The position numbers and the translations under genes were made by a program. Below are positions 60,404 to 64,000 of a stretch of 64,000 nt of DNA, piece by piece (positions within the stretch are counted from its first letter, which is position 1; each line of letters opens with the position of its first letter). The notes under the pieces were generated by a model. That model ran no database searches. It was not told where the DNA came from and was given only the letters and a program-made list of their open reading frames with translations. The stretch lies in contig NC_092030.1 in the NCBI RefSeq assembly GCF_042242105.1, positions 1,933,501 to 1,997,500 on the forward strand. Reading direction: 5' to 3'. The stretch comes from Pempheris klunzingeri. Its lineage: Eukaryota > Chordata > Actinopteri > Acropomatiformes > Pempheridae.

Positions 60404-60619
60404 AAACACACGTGAAGCGGCCGCAGCGCGTCCACGTCCAGGCTGGAGCCAGCATGACTCTGTCCGGCGCTTTGTCGGATACTTGTCAGCTCATTTCAGG
60501 CGAGCGCACGGAGCCGGAGCCGTGGAAGTAGGACTGCATCCAAGCTGTCCGGGGAACTGTTGCTGCAACGCGCTGTGAGGCAAACGCAAACTACCGTGCA
60601 CGCTGTGGAGAGAGCTACG
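60125..60619 (+). promoter_or_regulatory. trabd2a-like promoter and 5'UTR
   Basis: The sequence becomes GC-rich (TGCGCTGACGCGGACC, GCGGCCGCAGCGCGTCC, GCGAGCGCACGGAGCCGG) and contains a CT run at 60370-60401. The frame is open for 60 bases before the ATG, but no in-frame ATG lies between 60560 and 60620. The exact start of transcription is unknown. Confidence 0.4.
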
Positions 60620-62420
60620 ATGCGGGGCACTTTGGGCGCATTCATCCAGTCCTGCGTGATTCTCCTGGTCCGAGCAGACCAGTGGAGGCTGAAGGACTCC
60701 GCCAGCTGCGAGCTCAACAAGAAAGTAAGTCACTATGAGGCAAAGATAGAAGAGAAATACTCTGTTAAAGTGGCGCAGAAGTAGCAATAATACTTCTGTG
60801 GTTTCTGATCTTGGCCTCTTAAAACGCTCACATTATCTTTTATTCTGCAGTAAAGTGTCAGCAGAGGAGCCATGAAGTGCAAACTGTCTGACACACAGTT
60901 CACCTTCTCTGCATCAGTGTTCACTTGCTCCTCTTTGTGCGTTCACTATTGGTTAATATGCTTTTTCAGCTAATCAATGAACTCATTAGTCAGTTTGAAA
61001 TGTCCACCACAACTTAAACTTACTTTCTGACCAAAACTGATGATATTAAAAACCGGCACCAGCTGTTTTAAACATATATGATATTTTTTTTCTGTTTTTC
61101 TGCACATATGATTTCTCAAAATTCTCAAAATCATTGATTATCTGCTTTGTGTCAGTCCTGATCCATGCAGGTCTTTACACTCTGTCCACACGTGTGTAGG
61201 TATTCAGGAAAATGCCACCAAGTCAAGACTTTTTGTCCTTTTCTACTGTATCTTACAGATGCATGCCGCCCTCTCATTGATTTCCTCTCAGTCGCTCTGC
61301 TTCTATCTCGTCACTCACTCATCTCAGGTCTGATCCGGCACAGACAGGAAGGAGAAACATTCAGTCTGACAATCTCTGACATGTGTATTGTTTGTTTTGC
61401 ACTTGGGTCCTAAGTGGCCTGTTAATAAGTCATTATCAGTCTGTTAGGAGTCTGCCTAATAAACAGCCTCTCACTGACAAACTGCTGCCTTCGCTGGGGG
61501 GTGTCAGACAGGCCCAGAGCGCAGGAGGGAGACAGGAAGCAGCTTTTCATTGAAAACTAAGTTTGTGAATTCTCCACCCTTCTATCTTTCTTGACTTCTC
61601 TTCCCAGTGTATCATTAACTCTAACTTGCTAATATTTATTGCCGAAATGTTTAATCAATTAACAGAAGAGTAAGCAACAGCAACATCACTGGCTCCAGAT
61701 TCTCACATTGTTTTATATCACTGTGAATAAAATGTTTTGGGATCTGAAACTGTTGGTAACAAAATTGGGCCTGGGAAATTGCATTTTTTACTTTTTTCTG
61801 TCAACTGATGAATCAATCGTTAGTTGCAGCCCTACTAATCTTATCATTTTCACCTGCAGCAAACTGACCTAAACTCCTTCCTGTGGACAATCAAACGGGA
61901 CCCTCCCTCATATTTCTATGGTACAATCCATGTTCCCTACACGCGTGTGTGGGACTTCATCCCTGAGAACTCCAAGCAGGCCTTCCAGGAGAGCAACATC
62001 GTCTACTTTGAGCTGGACCTCACGGACCCGTACACCATCTCCGCCCTGACCAGCTGCCAGCTGCTCCCCCAGGGCGAGAACCTGCAGGACGTCCTGCCCA
62101 GAGACATCTACCGGAGACTCAAGCGACACCTCGAGTATGTCAAACTCATGATGCCCTCATGGATGACCCCGGATCAGAGGGGGAAGGGACTCTACGCCGA
62201 CTACCTCTTCAACGCCATCGCCGGGAACTGGGAGAGGAAGCGTCCTGTTTGGGTGATGCTGATGGTGAACTCGTTAACTGAGGCAGATATTAAGACCCGA
62301 GGGGTGCCGGTGCTGGACTTGTACCTGGCCCAGGAGGCGGAGAGGATGAGGAAGAGGACGGGGGCTGTGGAGAAGGTGGAGGAACAGTGCCATCCGCTCA
62401 ATGGGCTCAACTTCTCTCAG
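60620..62420 (+). CDS. trabd2a: TIKI-family Wnt protease, N-terminal part (TRABD2A-like)
   Basis: TIKI proteins are membrane-anchored metalloproteases that clip the N-terminus of Wnt ligands and so block signalling. Exon 1 (60620-60724, 35 codons) gives a signal-peptide-like start ([17 protein letters not shown]) and ends SCELNKK before GTAAGT. Exon 2 (61860-62420, 187 codons) starts [20 protein letters not shown] and contains the GTIH motif of the TIKI/TraB-like active site. It continues with [51 protein letters not shown] and [15 protein letters not shown] before GTGAGT. The next exon expected from the family (starting V-I/L-FALNQ) is not in the window, so the gene continues past 64000. Residues such as [20 protein letters not shown] look closer to TRABD2A than TRABD2B. 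The family call is firm, the paralogue less so. Confidence 0.9.
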
Positions 62421-64000
62421 GTGAGTTCTTCTTCTTAGCAGGGTTCGTCCCTGTGTTTTATTTGCAGAGGAGTTATCAGATTAGGATTGTTTCTGTCATT
62501 TAATTGGCTTTTAACAACGGTGTAAGTGTGCTGTGTATTATGGCTGACTGACAGCCGTGAGGGGAACAACACTGCTGCTCTGAAGGCCACTGATTTCTTC
62601 AGTGACACTGATGTTGGAGTGTAGTCGATCCAAGATGAAGATCAGTTCGCACATTTACTGATCACCTCCAGTAAAGCTACTGCCTCCCATACGTACCACT
62701 TCCACGTGCTTCACAGTAAATGCATTTAATGTGAGCTCAGTGTCAGGCCTTTACCGTGAAACCAGAAGTTCTAACACTGATGTTAGCGAGTGTTAACTAT
62801 TTCTCAAACCACATTCAGACATTTTCTGCGCTTTTCACAAAAGGTCATTTTGAAACGTTGCATAGACAAACTACATTTTAATACATGTTTGAACAAAGCT
62901 TGAAGAGATGATAAAGGAGACTGGCGCTGAAGCTAAAACGCTGTCAGGACCTACGTTTTTTTAGCAGGATGGTTTTGGTTTGTGAGAAAAAATAAAGTAT
63001 TTTGGTGAAAAAACCCAGAAGCATTTAATTATGTCCAGGTGAAGTCTATTCTATGCATTTTATGCTGCAGGTGTCAGATGATTTTGTGTCATGCAGCTGG
63101 GGAGTTCAGACATTTTGCGTTTGTTTCAATAAACTCTACGTCAAATCTGCTCAGCTGAGGAGGCCTCACATCTCCCACAATACGCCGGCTCAGACTAAGA
63201 CGTGTAAAACAAGTGACAAAGAACAGATGCAGGGATTCAGATTCATTATTTTTTTTTCATACTAGAGGTCTGTAGTTTCATCTTTTCCTCTTTTCCCTAT
63301 AGCTCAGTGGAGCGGGGAGAGGCTGGGTGTTAATAATCAGCTGTACAAACATCCAGCCGTGCTCCACCACGCTCTTTGTTATTAAAGAAAAATGGATCTT
63401 AATGACTCGAGTCTGAAATCAGCAGAAAAAAAGGAACCTTGTTCCTAAAACCAGCACACTTAAGTCCCCTTGTCTGCCTGTCCGTCTGTCTGTCTGTGCC
63501 CCCCCGTGACCCTTTCAGCATTACAAACATCTCTCAAAGGCAGCAGTCATTATGAAATCATGTTGCGTATTATTGAGGAATTTCTGGTAATGCTGGTCAG
63601 GAGCTAAAGGGATTACACTCGACCATTTACCCTAACACCCAGAAGCTTAAAGTGTTGTTATTTTAAAGCAGGCCTAGTTGGCCCCTCAGACTCGGAGGCT
63701 CTGGCCAAACCACCCAGCAGCACTTTTATTAGCATTCTTTAGAGTCGTAGTGGAGGAATGGAGGATGTCGATTGTCACACGACACATAGAATCACTGAAA
63801 GGTAAAATTAATGAGGGGTTTCTACCACTTGTTTACTTGCTTCAACTTCCCACGACAGCGTTTATGTCTTAAACACACGGATAAACACACAGGATATGAG
63901 TGAGAGTTAACAAGTTTTCTCTAATGGAGATAAGATGATTACATTTAGGTTGTGTTGTCAGCACCTCTAATGACGAAGCATTTTCACTCAATCAACAGTG
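62421..64000 (+). other. Start of trabd2a-like intron 2
   Basis: No further coding exon was found. A TCTG run is near 63482-63500. The stretch 63290-63660 is non-repetitive and could hold intronic regulatory sequence, but nothing specific can be read in it. Confidence 0.6.

Noticed and set aside
59677-60409. Open frames of 100-136 codons around the CA/GT runs
   Set aside because: Driven by microsatellites reading as Cys-Val or Thr-His repeats. No protein homology.

Overview
The window is nuclear DNA from a vertebrate, almost certainly a teleost fish. The genes are split into many short exons with GT-AG introns, and the proteins are close to human orthologues. The spacers are full of CA/GT microsatellites, tRNA-derived SINEs, LINE 3' tails and other repeats typical of spiny-rayed (percomorph) fish genomes. 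The species cannot be named from this sequence. No bacterial-type system, CRISPR array or virus was seen.

Layout: (1) 748-4169, minus: arpc3 (Arp2/3 complex subunit 3), complete, 7 coding exons, 178 aa. (2) 4358-7099, minus: gpn3 (GPN-loop GTPase 3), complete, 8 exons, 285 aa, ending about 100-150 bp upstream of the arpc3 start. (3) About 7100-8700: shared spacer between the divergent gpn3 and rnf170. (4) 8770-10917, plus: rnf170 (ER RING E3 ligase), complete, 6 coding exons, 268 aa. (5) 14464-33803, plus: hook3 (dynein activating adaptor), complete, 23 coding exons, 717 aa, with a probable 3'UTR to about 38.7 kb. It also has two candidate alternative exons and UG tracts next to several splice sites. 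(6) 38.7-50 kb: repeat-rich spacer with an inverted pair of related segments, a possible spliced non-coding transcript, a large GA tract inside a duplicated repeat, SINEs and a broken hAT-like transposase. (7) 50-60.1 kb: gene-poor spacer with microsatellites and some unique-looking stretches that may be regulatory. (8) 60620 to beyond the right edge, plus: the first two coding exons of a TIKI-family Wnt protease gene (trabd2a-like).

The genes are not one pathway: actin branching (arpc3), RNA polymerase nuclear import (gpn3), ER-associated degradation of IP3 receptors (rnf170), dynein transport (hook3) and Wnt inactivation (trabd2a). In human, ARPC3-GPN3 lie together on 12q24, RNF170-HOOK3 on 8p11 and TRABD2A on 2p11, so this order joins three mammalian neighbourhoods.

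Exon models were built by eye from splice signals, reading-frame continuity and remembered human proteins. All four complete genes close in frame at the length expected for the family. No undescribed biological system is supported. The most useful leads concern hook3 splicing, the paired GT/CA tracts upstream of trabd2a, and the inverted segments near 40.4 and 47.1 kb.
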